Below, piece by piece: positions 18,164 to 30,016 of a stretch of 64,000 nucleotides of DNA; position 1 is the stretch's first letter, and each line of letters opens with the position of its first letter. The stretch comes from Enterococcus moraviensis ATCC BAA-383 (GTDB lineage Bacteria; Bacillota; Bacilli; Lactobacillales; Enterococcaceae). Under the pieces are notes generated by a model. The model saw only the letters and a list, made by a program, of their open reading frames with translations. It ran no database searches and was not told the origin of the DNA. The stretch is from NCBI RefSeq assembly GCF_000407445.1, contig NZ_ASWB01000002.1:124001-188000 (forward strand), read 5' to 3'. Position numbers and translations under genes: made by a program.

Positions 18164-18236
18164 GGGGCCTTAGCTCAGATGGGAGAGCGCCTGCTTTGCA
18201 CGCAGGAGGTCAGCGGTTCGATCCCGCTAGGCTCCA
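18164..18236 (+). tRNA. tRNA-Ala (UGC)
   Basis: A cloverleaf with GGGGCCT/AGGCTCC acceptor stem and anticodon TGC in CTTTGCACG lies in the 16S-23S spacer, the usual place for tRNA-Ala in Enterococcus. Confidence 0.96.
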
Positions 18237-18418
18237 TAGTAACCTAATGGTTACTAACGAATTGTTCATTGAAAACTGGATATTGAAGTAAAAAAGTAAT
18301 CAAAACAAACCGAGAACACCGCGTTGAAGAGTTAATTAACTGTTCGAAGCTTATTTTATTGGTCACGCCTCTATCGCTAGAGAAACGAACCAAACAAAAC
18401 CGATCGTAAGATCGTAAG

Positions 18419-21330
<2,912 letters not shown>

Positions 21331-21423
21331 GAAACGAAATAAAAAAGTTTTTCGGAATGTTTGATTACTACTTCAATCCAGTTTTGAGTGAATAATCACT
21401 CAACTTAATAGCAACAACACCCA

Positions 21424-21539
21424 GTGTGGTGGCGATAGCGAGAAGGATACACCTGTTCCCATGCCGAACACAGAAGTTAAGCTTCTTAGCGCCGATTGTA
21501 GTGAAGGGTTTCCCTTTGTGAGAGTAGGACGTCGCCACG
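21424..21539 (+). rRNA. 5S ribosomal RNA
   Basis: About 116 nt with closing stem GTGTGGTGGC/GTCGCCACGC and the internal CCCATGCCGAACACAGAAGT. Confidence 0.96.
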
Positions 21540-21550
21540 CTAGTTGTTAT

Positions 21551-21624
21551 TCCGGCATAGCTCAGTTGGTAGTAGCGCATGACTGTTAATCATGATGTCG
21601 TAGGTTCGAGTCCTACTGCCGGAG
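21551..21624 (+). tRNA. tRNA-Asn (GUU)
   Basis: A cloverleaf with TCCGGCA/TGCCGGA acceptor stem and anticodon GTT in CTGTTAATC is the last gene of the rRNA operon. Confidence 0.96.
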
Positions 21625-21625
21625 T

Positions 21626-21666
21626 AAAAGAACGAAGACTGAATAAGTTTTCGTTCTTTTTTTATT
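21626..21666 (+). terminator. terminator of the rRNA operon
   Basis: AAAGAACGAA/TTCGTTCTTT stem followed by a long T run, right after tRNA-Asn. Confidence 0.85.
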
Positions 21667-21911
21667 TTATAGTAAAATAAACATTATTATTTGATAGAAT
21701 AAGCAAAAGATGAAATAATGGCAATAATGAGTAAAAACCATTATCGTGAACTAACAGTTTTGTCATGTGAAGAATCTATTTTACAGAAAAATGGCTTTCC
21801 TACGCTGTTTTTTGATATAATACTTGTAGGATATATTGAACTAGGAATTTAGATTGAGTTAGGACTATTTAACCTATGTTATAATAGTTTAAAGAAGTTA
21901 GGAGTGGCAAC

Positions 21912-22928
21912 GTGAAGGTTTTATTATATTTTGAAGGTGAAAAAATATTAGCAAAGTCTGGAATAGGGCGAGCATTAGACCATCAGAAGCGGGCACTCTC
22001 TGAAGTAGGGATAGAATATACATTAGATGCTGATTGTAAAGACTACGATATTTTACATATTAATACTTATGGAATCAATAGTCATAGTATGGTAAACAAA
22101 GCAAAAAAGATGGGAAAAAAAGTGATTTACCATGCACATTCAACTGAAGAAGATTTTAGAAATTCATTTATTGGATCAAATCAACTCTCTCCTTTAGTTA
22201 AAAAATACTTAGTTAGTCTATATTCTAAAGCAGATTTTTTAATTACACCTACGCCGTATTCAAAGGAACTATTAGTGGGGTATGGTATCACCGTTCCGAT
22301 TGCTTCAATTTCAAACGGAATCGATTTGAATCGTTTTAAACGATCTGAAGAAAAAGAGACAAAGTTTATGAAATATTTTAAAATAAAAGAGAATCAAAAA
22401 GTTATTATCTGTGTAGGGCTTTACTTTGAAAGAAAAGGTATTATTGATTTTGTTGAACTCGCTAGAAAATTTCCGGATTATCGTTTTATCTGGTTTGGGC
22501 ATACACCGATGTATTCTATTCCAAAGGCAATTAGGACAATCGTAAAAGACGATCATCCTTCAAATGTTGAATTTCCTGGTTATATAAAAGGAGACATTAT
22601 TGAAGGGGCATATTCAGCTGCGGATCTATTTTTCTTTCCTTCATATGAAGAAACAGAAGGAATAGTCATTTTAGAAGCTTTGGCTAGTAAACAGCAAGTT
22701 TTGGTTAGGGATATCCCAGTCTATAAAGGATGGCTTGAAGATAAAGTAAATTGTTATATGGGACAAACGAATGAAGAGTTTGCTCATTTACTCGAGTCAC
22801 TTGTCGAAGGGGAAATCCCAGATACGTGCCAACAAGGTTATAACGTTGCCAAAGAGAAAAGCATTGGACACATTGGTCACGAACTAAAAGATGTCTATGA
22901 AAAAGTGCTAGGAACTAAAATCATATAA
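21912..22928 (+). CDS. bgsA: glycolipid glucosyltransferase, GT4 family (BgsA-like)
   Basis: The protein has 338 residues with the two Rossmann-like halves of a GT-B enzyme. The donor-site EX7E motif appears as EETEGIVILEAL near residue 250, and the acceptor side has HAHSTEEDF. Together with the next gene it matches the enterococcal pair that glucosylates diacylglycerol. BgsA adds the second glucose to make diglucosyl-diacylglycerol, the anchor lipid of lipoteichoic acid, working at the inner membrane face. The start is GTG 21912 behind GGAGTGG; an extended -10 (TGTTATAAT, ending 21885) lies upstream. It is 49 bp from its partner and both probably share a transcript. Confidence 0.8.
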   Translation: MKVLLYFEGEKILAKSGIGRALDHQKRALSEVGIEYTLDADCKDYDILHINTYGINSHSMVNKAKKMGKKVIYHAHSTEEDFRNSFIGSNQLSPLVKKYLVSLYSKADFLITPTPYSKELLVGYGITVPIASISNGIDLNRFKRSEEKETKFMKYFKIKENQKVIICVGLYFERKGIIDFVELARKFPDYRFIWFGHTPMYSIPKAIRTIVKDDHPSNVEFPGYIKGDIIEGAYSAADLFFFPSYEETEGIVILEALASKQQVLVRDIPVYKGWLEDKVNCYMGQTNEEFAHLLESLVEGEIPDTCQQGYNVAKEKSIGHIGHELKDVYEKVLGTKII

Positions 22929-22977
22929 GAATCAAAAATAATGCATCAGGAAATTTAAATTAATGGAGGGGAACAAA

Positions 22978-24201
22978 GTGAAATTTGGTTTCTTTACAGA
23001 TACATATTTTCCCCAAGTTAGTGGGGTTGCAACATCAATTAAAACACTCAAAGAAGAATTAGAACAAAAAGGTCATGAGGTATATATATTTACGACCACT
23101 GATCCAAATGCAAAAGAATTTGAAGAAGATGTTATTCGGATGCCTAGCGTTCCATTCGTTTCTTTTAAAGACCGTCGGATCGTTGTACGAGGAATGTGGT
23201 ATGCATATTTAATTGCCAAAGAACTTGAATTAGATCTGATTCACACGCATACAGAGTTTGGTGCAGGATTATTAGGTAAAATGGTAGGGAAAAAGCTTAA
23301 AATCCCTGTCATTCATACGTACCATACTATGTATGAGGATTATTTACATTATATTGCAAAAGGAAAAGTTGTACGGCCCACGCACGTTAAATATTTTTCT
23401 CGTTTCTTTGCAAATCATACGACAGGGGTAGTTTGTCTCAGTGAACGAGTAATTGATAAATTAAAAGAATATGGCGTAACGTCACCGATGAGAATTATTC
23501 CAACAGGGATCGATATTAAGAAGTTTGAAAGGCCAGATATTACTGTGGAGATGAAGAAAGCACTTCGAGATCAATTAGGATTAGACGATGATAGTATCAT
23601 GTTATTATCTTTAAGTCGCATTTCATATGAGAAAAATATCCAAGCGATAATTAGAGGGTTACCAACTATTTTTGAAAAGTTTCCCAATGCTAGTTTAGTG
23701 ATTGTCGGAGATGGACCTTATGTTGATAAGCTTCGTTGCTTAGGCGAAGAGTTAGGAATAAGTGATAAAATTCAATTTATCGGTGAAGTTCCAAATGATC
23801 AAGTTGCGATTTATTACAAAGCTGCTGATTATTTTGTCAGTGCTTCAACTTCAGAAACGCAAGGACTGACCTATACTGAAGCGATGGCATCTGGAGTTCC
23901 ATGTGTAGTTGAAGGAAATGCTTACTTAAATAATTTATTCGATCATGAAAGTTTAGGTAGAACCTTTAAAACAGATGCGGATTTTGCCTCAACCTTTATT
24001 GACTATGTTGATTCAGGAATTAAACCAGACGAAGCTATCTTAAAGGAAAAACTTTATGAAATATCAGCCACTCATTTTGGAAATGTCATGCTTGAATTTT
24101 ATGAAGATATGATTCGATATTACGATCAACTTATTATAGAAAAAGAAGCAGCGGACTCTATTGAACGAATTAAAGTCAAATTTACTTCTTTAAGAAAATA
24201 A
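22978..24201 (+). CDS. bgsB: 1,2-diacylglycerol 3-glucosyltransferase, GT4 (BgsB-like)
   Basis: The protein has 407 residues from GTG 22978, which lies 6 bp after GGAGGGG; the ATG at 22963 overlaps that site. The N terminus FGFFTDTYFPQVSGVATSI and HTHTEFGAGLLG are the acceptor/donor loops of diacylglycerol glucosyltransferases, and the EX7E site is SETQGLTYTEAM near residue 300. It transfers the first glucose from UDP-glucose to diacylglycerol, giving the substrate for BgsA. The products are membrane glycolipids and the lipoteichoic acid anchor. A terminator at 24207 ends the two-gene unit. Confidence 0.85.
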   Translation: MKFGFFTDTYFPQVSGVATSIKTLKEELEQKGHEVYIFTTTDPNAKEFEEDVIRMPSVPFVSFKDRRIVVRGMWYAYLIAKELELDLIHTHTEFGAGLLGKMVGKKLKIPVIHTYHTMYEDYLHYIAKGKVVRPTHVKYFSRFFANHTTGVVCLSERVIDKLKEYGVTSPMRIIPTGIDIKKFERPDITVEMKKALRDQLGLDDDSIMLLSLSRISYEKNIQAIIRGLPTIFEKFPNASLVIVGDGPYVDKLRCLGEELGISDKIQFIGEVPNDQVAIYYKAADYFVSASTSETQGLTYTEAMASGVPCVVEGNAYLNNLFDHESLGRTFKTDADFASTFIDYVDSGIKPDEAILKEKLYEISATHFGNVMLEFYEDMIRYYDQLIIEKEAADSIERIKVKFTSLRK

Positions 24202-24206
24202 ATGTT

Positions 24207-24252
24207 AAAACTTCTATTCTTGGTTTATACTAAGAATAGAAGTTTTTTTATT
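24207..24252 (+). terminator. intrinsic terminator after bgsB
   Basis: A 15-bp stem (AAAACTTCTATTCTT and complement) is followed by T residues. Confidence 0.85.
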
Positions 24253-24277
24253 TAAACATAATAGGGGGATTAAGACT

Positions 24278-25168
24278 ATGCCACAAATTGGATTCATTGG
24301 AACTGGAGTTATGGGTGCAGCAATTGTCAGAAATATGATGAAACAAGGATTGAACGTCAATGTCTATAATCGAACTAAAAGTAAAACAGATGACCTAGTT
24401 AAAGAAGGTGCAGTTTGGCAAGATACTCCAGCTGCAATTACTGCAAGTAGCGATATTATCTTTACTATGGTTGGCTTTCCTAGCGATGTTGAGACGATTT
24501 ATTTTGAAGAAAATGGTATTTTTACAGAAGATATTAAAAATAAAATAGTTGTTGATTTAACTACTAGTACGCCAACATTGGCAGAAAAAATAGCAATTAA
24601 GGCAACTGAGCTTGGTGGAGTCTCTTTAGATGCTCCTGTATCAGGAGGCGACTTAGGGGCCAAGAATGGGACGCTGACAATCATGGTAGGCGGAAATCAG
24701 AAAGCATACGACCAAGTATTCCCTATATTTGAAACCTTTGGTAAAACGTTTAGCTTGCATGGTGGTGCAGGAAAAGGGCAGCATACCAAAATGGCAAATC
24801 AAATCATGATTGCTGGAACAATGACAGGTATGACAGAAATGATGGTCTATGCGAATAAAGCTGGTTTAGACTTGGATAAAGTTATTGAGACATTATCAGG
24901 TGGCAGTGCGGCAAATTGGTCTTTAAGCAACTACAGCCCAAGAATATTAAAAGAGGACTATTCTCCAGGCTTTTTCGTAAAACACTTTATAAAAGATTTA
25001 AAGATTGCCTTAGATGAAGCTGAGAAAATGAATCTTGAATTACCATCAACAGAATTAGCAACAAAGCTCTATGAAAAGCTTGCGGATAAAGGGTTTGAGA
25101 ACGATGGCACACAAGCCTTGATCAAACTTTGGTGGCCAAGTGGGAAACTACCAGATAGTAAAAATTAA
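24278..25168 (+). CDS. NAD(P)-dependent beta-hydroxyacid dehydrogenase
   Basis: The protein has 296 residues. It has an N-terminal Rossmann domain (GFIGTGVMGAAIVRNM), the beta-HAD substrate signature DAPVSGGDLGAKNGTLTIMVGG at about 125-146, and the catalytic Lys region GGAGKGQHTKMANQ near 172. The C-terminal domain is all-helical. The family includes 3-hydroxyisobutyrate dehydrogenase and tartronate semialdehyde reductase; the natural substrate cannot be set from sequence. GGGGGATTAAGACT precedes the ATG. It lies alone between a terminator and the YkuJ-like gene. Confidence 0.85.
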   Translation: MPQIGFIGTGVMGAAIVRNMMKQGLNVNVYNRTKSKTDDLVKEGAVWQDTPAAITASSDIIFTMVGFPSDVETIYFEENGIFTEDIKNKIVVDLTTSTPTLAEKIAIKATELGGVSLDAPVSGGDLGAKNGTLTIMVGGNQKAYDQVFPIFETFGKTFSLHGGAGKGQHTKMANQIMIAGTMTGMTEMMVYANKAGLDLDKVIETLSGGSAANWSLSNYSPRILKEDYSPGFFVKHFIKDLKIALDEAEKMNLELPSTELATKLYEKLADKGFENDGTQALIKLWWPSGKLPDSKN

Positions 25169-25268
25169 AGAACAGCAAAAAAATTAAAAAAAATGACGAA
25201 AAATCATGCAAGAAAGACAATGTTTTGATACAATGGTACAGAACTAGTTTTTAAAGGGAGGCCCATTT

Positions 25269-25499
25269 ATGAAACATTCACAACTTGTGGCGATTATCAA
25301 GCGACTTGAAGCGATGACTGAAGCAACAGACAATGAAATTCAGGTTCGTCGTTTTGAACGTGAAGGTGCTGAAAAATGCATCGTAACTTATGATAAATCA
25401 ACTGAAACATTTGAATTAACAGAAACTGATTCTCAACAAAGTTATCAATTTGATAATATTGATATTGTTGCGATGGAGATTTATGATTTAATTCAATAA
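25269..25499 (+). CDS. DUF1797 (YkuJ-like) small protein
   Basis: This 76-residue acidic protein reads SQLVAIIKRLEAMTEATDNE, then a beta-rich middle, then FDNIDIVAMEIYDLIQ. The pattern matches YkuJ/DUF1797, a small conserved Firmicutes family of known alpha/beta fold but no settled role. AAAGGGAGGCCC lies before the ATG, and a perfect-stem terminator follows at 25546, so it is a single-gene transcript. Confidence 0.85.
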   Translation: MKHSQLVAIIKRLEAMTEATDNEIQVRRFEREGAEKCIVTYDKSTETFELTETDSQQSYQFDNIDIVAMEIYDLIQ

Positions 25500-25545
25500 T
25501 TAGTAAAATTTAAGTAAGTATTTAACAAAATCAATGACAATAATC

Positions 25546-25591
25546 AAAAATCCTGTGGCGTACATTTTTTGTACGCCACAGGATTTTTTTA
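25546..25591 (+). terminator. intrinsic terminator
   Basis: An 18-bp perfect stem (AAAAATCCTGTGGCGTAC and its complement) around a short loop is followed by T residues. Confidence 0.9.
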
Positions 25592-25980
25592 TTTGTTAGC
25601 TATTGATACATCAAAAATAGCTTTAATAGTCTTTTAGCGATGCTATTCGCTTTCAAAGGTCATCGTTAAAAAAATTCTTCTTGGAAGCTAACTAGTACAG
25701 TTGACAAAGTCCTGATATCACTTTTCATTCAACCTTGAGTGATTGGAACTTGTGCTACAAAAGTATCTATTGTTAGCGGTCCCAAAGGCATGTTCGGCCT
25801 TTTCTTAAAAGTAGAAAATATTTTGAGCGTCAAACTAAAATAAATGATAGTAAATATGTTGATAACAGTCAAAAGTTTTTTTTAAAGGACATGAAATTAC
25901 AAATTTAAAATTATTTTTTAACTCGCTTAATTAAAGGATTTTCACCATTTTTTTGATTAAGAAAAATTAAAAATAGAATA
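25592..25980. other. non-coding region before the fab operon
   Basis: There is no gene with a ribosome binding site in either direction. The sequence is AT-rich apart from a short GC-richer part around 25770-25800. Nothing else recognised before the operon promoter. Confidence 0.5.
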
Positions 25981-25982
25981 TT

Positions 25983-26043
25983 TTGCTTGCAATCTTTTTT
26001 TATATACGATATAGTTTGAACATCAAATGATTTGATAATCAAA
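25983..26043 (+). promoter_or_regulatory. fab operon promoter with two FabT-type operators
   Basis: A promoter TTGCTT (25983)/TACGAT (26005) is followed by two TTTGA-N3-TCAAA palindromes, 26015-26027 (spacer ACA) and 26031-26043 (spacer TAA), with centres 16 bp apart. They match the known FabT box of lactic acid bacteria (TTTGATTATCAAA type). Lying just downstream of the -10 and before fabT itself, they suggest repression of the whole operon, including fabT, by FabT bound to acyl-ACP. Confidence 0.8.
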
Positions 26044-26064
26044 GTATATGGATGGTGCACACAA

Positions 26065-26505
26065 ATGGAACCTAATTTAGAAACAGTCAACGATTATCTT
26101 GTCAGTGTCTTTAATGATATTTTGACAATTGAAGAATCCGAATTGAAAAAATCACAATTCAATGACTTATCCATTACTGAAATGCACACAATTGAAGCAA
26201 TTGGGATGTATAAGAAAAAGACTTCGACAGAAGTAGCGAAAGAATTGTCGATTACAGTCGGAACATTGACCGTGGCGATCAATAACCTTGTAAAAAAAGG
26301 GTATGTGGAACGTATACGAAGTGAAGACGATCGTCGAGTAGTTAAGTTAGGATTGACCAAAAAGGGCAAATTACTTTTTCGTGTTCATCAGCATTTCCAT
26401 AGAGAAATGGTCAAAAGAATCTTAAATGGAATGGATAAAGCGGAAGAACAGGCTTTATTGAAGGCATTGAAGAATCTTCATGATTTCTTAAAGGAATATA
26501 AATAA
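26065..26505 (+). CDS. fabT: FabT, MarR-family repressor of fatty acid synthesis
   Basis: The protein has 146 residues from ATG 26065, with GGATGGTG upstream; a TTG at 26032 would lie inside the operator. The winged helix is at about 40-105 (ITEMHTIEAIGMYKK, TVGTLTVAINNLVKKGYVER, and the wing SEDDRRVVKLGLTKKG). It heads the fatty acid operon and two FabT-type palindromes precede it. FabT of streptococci and enterococci binds acyl-ACP as co-repressor and shuts down fab genes when exogenous fatty acids are present. The gene ends 14 bp before fabH. Confidence 0.9.
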   Translation: MEPNLETVNDYLVSVFNDILTIEESELKKSQFNDLSITEMHTIEAIGMYKKKTSTEVAKELSITVGTLTVAINNLVKKGYVERIRSEDDRRVVKLGLTKKGKLLFRVHQHFHREMVKRILNGMDKAEEQALLKALKNLHDFLKEYK

Positions 26506-26519
26506 AAGTGAGGACCAAG

Positions 26520-27479
26520 ATGAATCAACATGCAAAAATAACATGTACAAGCCGTTATGTTCCTAAAAATGCAGTATCTAATGAGCAACTTTCCAAAATG
26601 ATGGATACATCTGATGAGTGGATTTCTAGTAGAACAGGCATACGTTCAAGAAATATTGTGACGAATGAAAATACATCAGATTTATGTATAAAAGTGGCTG
26701 AAAGACTACTAGAGAAATCTGGAAAAAAGGCGGAAGACTTGGATTTTATCCTTGTTGCAACGATGACACCAGATTATGGCACGCCCTCAGTTGCATGCCT
26801 TGTTCAAGGACATATTTCGGCTACTCGTGCATTTGCTTTTGATATCAGCGCTGCTTGTTCTGGTTTTGTCTATGGACTAAGTATGGGAGAAAAATTGATC
26901 CGTACAGGGAAAAAATTAGGCATGGTTATTGGTGGAGAAACATTATCTAAAGTTCTTGACTGGAATGATCGCAGTACGGCTGTATTATTTGGTGATGGGG
27001 CGGCTGGTGTGTTGTTAGAAGTAGATAAAGAGGAACATTTTTTAAACGAAAAACTACAGGCAGATGGACAAAGGGCTTTGTCACTCACTTCTGGTTATGT
27101 CGAAAATAAAAGTCCTTTTTATATAGAGGAATCGGAACATTCTTCTTATCTAAGCATGACAGGTAGAGATATTTACGATTTTTCGTTGAATGATGTCACA
27201 AAAAATATTCAAGAAATCATTGAAGACGATGTAGATTATCTTTTATTGCATCAAGCAAATAAACGCATCATTGAAAAAATATCGAAAAAGCTTAAAGTTC
27301 CTAGAGAAAAGTTTCTCACAAATATGGAACACAACGGTAACACCTCTGCTGCAAGCATCCCGCTATTACTTGATGAAGCAGTAGAAAAAGGAGTGCTTCA
27401 ATTAGGCTCTAATCAAAAAATTGTGTTAACAGGCTACGGCGGCGGTTTAACGTGGGGATCAATCCTCTTAACGCTGTAA
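26520..27479 (+). CDS. fabH: beta-ketoacyl-ACP synthase III
   Basis: The protein has 319 residues. The catalytic triad of the FabH family is visible: Cys in DISAACSGFVYG, His in YLLLHQANKRI and Asn in EHNGNTSAAS. The glycine-rich end GYGGGLTWGSILL is also typical. It starts the fatty acid chain by condensing acetyl-CoA (or branched acyl-CoA) with malonyl-ACP. ATG 26520 is preferred; the GTG at 26508 overlaps the ribosome binding site GTGAGG. Second gene of the operon, followed by acpP. Confidence 0.95.
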   Translation: MNQHAKITCTSRYVPKNAVSNEQLSKMMDTSDEWISSRTGIRSRNIVTNENTSDLCIKVAERLLEKSGKKAEDLDFILVATMTPDYGTPSVACLVQGHISATRAFAFDISAACSGFVYGLSMGEKLIRTGKKLGMVIGGETLSKVLDWNDRSTAVLFGDGAAGVLLEVDKEEHFLNEKLQADGQRALSLTSGYVENKSPFYIEESEHSSYLSMTGRDIYDFSLNDVTKNIQEIIEDDVDYLLLHQANKRIIEKISKKLKVPREKFLTNMEHNGNTSAASIPLLLDEAVEKGVLQLGSNQKIVLTGYGGGLTWGSILLTL

Positions 27480-27528
27480 AACTGTAACTATATAAACTAA
27501 AAAAGAAAATTATTGGAGGAATATACAC

Positions 27529-27753
27529 ATGGTATTCGAGAAAATTCAAGCAATTATTGTAGAAGAATTAGGTAAAGATCCTGAGGAAGTAAAATTAACA
27601 ACAAACATTCAAGAAGAATTAGATGCGGATAGCTTAGACTTATTCCAAATCATCAATGAAATCGAAGATGCTTTCGATATAAAAATTGAATCAGAAGATG
27701 GTATTGCTACTGTTCAAGATTTAGTAACATACGTAGAAAAACAAAAAGCATAA
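27529..27753 (+). CDS. acpP: acyl carrier protein
   Basis: This 74-residue acidic four-helix protein has the phosphopantetheine Ser in [10 protein letters not shown] (family consensus DSLD/E). It carries growing acyl chains between the Fab enzymes. TTGGAGG precedes the ATG. It is followed by 186 bp with two terminator-like hairpins before fabK, so it may be made in excess over the downstream enzymes. Confidence 0.95.
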   Translation: MVFEKIQAIIVEELGKDPEEVKLTTNIQEELDADSLDLFQIINEIEDAFDIKIESEDGIATVQDLVTYVEKQKA

Positions 27754-27788
27754 TAAATAAAGCGATTAGGTAAATAAAAAAGTTGGAT

Positions 27789-27907
27789 GAGCAAGGTTCT
27801 ATGTGATTCTCAACAATTGCTAAGAGCCTTGCTTTTGTTCACACCGCTCGTTGGAATTAGAAAGGCTGGTACTAAACTTATAGAGTTTTGTTCCAGCTCT
27901 TTTTTGA
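27789..27907 (+). terminator. two hairpins between acpP and fabK (possible attenuators)
   Basis: GAGCAAGGTTCT pairs with AGAGCCTTGCTTTT (27789-27836, mismatches allowed). AGGCTGGTACTAAACT pairs with AGAGTTTTGTTCCAGCT followed by TTTTTT (27862-27907). The second has the full terminator form, yet the operon clearly continues, so partial read-through is likely. Confidence 0.6.
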
Positions 27908-27939
27908 TTAATGATTTTATAAATTGAAGGATGTAGTTT

Positions 27940-28896
27940 ATGCAGTCAAAGATATGTGATTTGCTTGGAATTGAATACCCTATTCTTCAGGGTGGCATGG
28001 CTTGGATTGCAGATGCTTCTTTAGCAGGAGCAGTTTCTGAAGCTGGTGGTCTTGGAATCATCGGAGGAGGCAATGCGCCGAAAGAAGTAGTTCTAGCTGA
28101 AATCAAGAAAATCAAAGAAATTACAGATAAACCATTTGGCGTCAATATCATGTTACTTTCGCCTTTTGCGCAAGATATCGTGGATTTAGTTTGTGAAGAA
28201 CAGGTTCCTGTGGTTACCACAGGTGCAGGGAATCCCAGTAAATATATGGCTCGTTTTAAAGAACATAACATAAAAGTGATTCCAGTAATTCCTTCTGTGG
28301 CATTAGGGGCTCGAATGGAGAAAATTGGAGCGGATGCAGTAGTTGTTGAAGGAATGGAGGCTGGAGGACATATTGGCAAGCTGACAACAATGAGTATTGT
28401 GCCACAAGTTGTAGATGCGTTGAAAATCCCTGTGATTGCGGCTGGTGGTATTGGAGATGGTCGTGGAATGGCGGCAGCTTTAATGTTAGGTGCAGAAGGT
28501 GTTCAAATAGGCACACGATTTTTGGTTGCTAAAGAGTGTACTGTACATGAAAATTATAAAGCTAGAATCATTAAAGCAAGAGATGTTGATACAACGGTTA
28601 CTTGTCAACATTTTGGGCATCCAGTGAGAGCTATTAAAAATAAATTGACTAATGAATATGATCGGTTAGAAAAAATAGAATTGAAAAAAGCTGATCCAGA
28701 TCTTGTGAAATTCGATGAATTAGGACAAGGAGCTTTAAAAAAAGCGGTTGTAGAAGGTGATGTTGATCATGGATCGATCATGGCTGGACAAATCGCAGGC
28801 CTTGTAAAAAAAGAAGAGACAGTGAAAGAAATTATTGATTCTTATATTAGTGAGACAAATGAAGTGATAGCAGCGAAGTGTAGTCGCTGGCTTTAA
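27940..28896 (+). CDS. fabK: enoyl-ACP reductase II (FMN-dependent)
   Basis: The protein has 318 residues with the nitronate-monooxygenase/FabK TIM-barrel fold. It starts ICDLLGIEYPILQGGMAWIA, and has the FMN sites GGLGIIGGGN and AAGGIGDGRGMAAAL and the His-containing GMEAGGHIG. It reduces the trans-2-enoyl-ACP double bond with NAD(P)H, replacing FabI in this operon. FabK enzymes are naturally insensitive to triclosan. GAAGGATG precedes the ATG. It stands between acpP and fabD. Confidence 0.93.
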   Translation: MQSKICDLLGIEYPILQGGMAWIADASLAGAVSEAGGLGIIGGGNAPKEVVLAEIKKIKEITDKPFGVNIMLLSPFAQDIVDLVCEEQVPVVTTGAGNPSKYMARFKEHNIKVIPVIPSVALGARMEKIGADAVVVEGMEAGGHIGKLTTMSIVPQVVDALKIPVIAAGGIGDGRGMAAALMLGAEGVQIGTRFLVAKECTVHENYKARIIKARDVDTTVTCQHFGHPVRAIKNKLTNEYDRLEKIELKKADPDLVKFDELGQGALKKAVVEGDVDHGSIMAGQIAGLVKKEETVKEIIDSYISETNEVIAAKCSRWL

Positions 28897-29083
28897 ATAG
28901 AAATAATGTTCGAATTGAATTGTAAATAAAGTGAGGTTCAGTTTTTTTTTGAAAAAACAAAACTTGAATGGGAAAAAATTTATCTTAATCCTGTTTTTTG
29001 TTTTTTACTCAAGTTTGAGCTGCCTAATCAGTGATTAAATCTATCTAGCTTTGAATGCTAGCCTAAAATAAAGGAGTAAGGTA
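28897..29083. other. fabK-fabD spacer with inverted repeat
   Basis: It contains AAACTTGA (near 28960) and TCAAGTTT (near 29013) as an inverted repeat and no gene. It could be a weak hairpin or an extra regulator site; the half-sites only loosely resemble a FabT box. Confidence 0.35.
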
Positions 29084-30013
29084 ATGAAAACAGCTTTTGT
29101 ATTTAGCGGACAAGGTGCTCAGTATAGTGGCATGGGAAAAGAATTGTTTGACCAAGAGGAAATTGTTCAACAAACATTTAAAGAAGCAAGTGATGCTTTG
29201 GGATATGATATGGCAGAACTCTGTTTTACAGAAAATGACCAGCTAAATGAGACTATGTATACACAACCTGCTATTTTAACAGTCAGTATTGCTTTTTATC
29301 GTCTTTTACAGTCAAAAGGTTATCAGCCAGATGTAGTAGCAGGATTAAGCTTAGGAGAGTACAGTGCGCTTGTAGCAAGTGGCGCGATTTCATTTAAAGA
29401 AGCCGTTCAATTAGTTGCTAAAAGAGGCAAGTATATGACGGAAGCTGCACCCAGTGGAACAGGGAAAATGGTCGCAGTAATGAACGCTGATCGTTCATTG
29501 ATCGAAAAATGTTGCCAAGAGGCAAGTGTTCTGGGAATTGTTTCGCCTGCAAACTATAATACGCCTCAGCAAGTTGTTATCGGTGGAGAAATACCTGCTG
29601 TTGATAAAGCGGTGGAATTGCTAAAAGAGGCTGGTGTGAAACGAACTGTTTCTTTAAAAGTTAGTGGTCCTTTTCATACGGCATTATTAAAACCTGCTTC
29701 TGAAAGGTTAGCAAGTGAGTTAGAAAAAATAAATTTTGCAGAAATGACGATTCCTGTAATCAGTAATACTACAGCGCACGTAATGGAACAATCAGAGATC
29801 AAAGAATTATTAGAAAAACAAGTGATGTCTGCTGTTCGTTTTGCTGATAGTATCGAAACAATCAAAAAAATGAATGTTGATGTAATGATAGAAGTTGGAC
29901 CAGGTAAAACATTAACTGGTTTTATCAAGAAAATCGATAAAGAAATCGAAACGGCTCGTGTGGAAGATGAAAAAACACTGTGTGAAACACAAGCTTTGTT
30001 GGACGGGAGGTAA
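29084..30013 (+). CDS. fabD: malonyl-CoA:ACP transacylase
   Basis: The protein has 309 residues. It starts AFVFSGQGAQYSGMGKEL, the active-site Ser is in GLSLGEYSAL, the conserved Arg lies in VAKRGKYM, and the catalytic His is in SGPFHTALL. It moves malonyl groups from CoA to ACP, supplying the extender for FabF and FabH. GGAGTAAGGTA precedes the ATG. Only 3 bp separate its stop from fabG, so the two are translationally close. Confidence 0.95.
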   Translation: MKTAFVFSGQGAQYSGMGKELFDQEEIVQQTFKEASDALGYDMAELCFTENDQLNETMYTQPAILTVSIAFYRLLQSKGYQPDVVAGLSLGEYSALVASGAISFKEAVQLVAKRGKYMTEAAPSGTGKMVAVMNADRSLIEKCCQEASVLGIVSPANYNTPQQVVIGGEIPAVDKAVELLKEAGVKRTVSLKVSGPFHTALLKPASERLASELEKINFAEMTIPVISNTTAHVMEQSEIKELLEKQVMSAVRFADSIETIKKMNVDVMIEVGPGKTLTGFIKKIDKEIETARVEDEKTLCETQALLDGR

Positions 30014-30016
30014 CGA

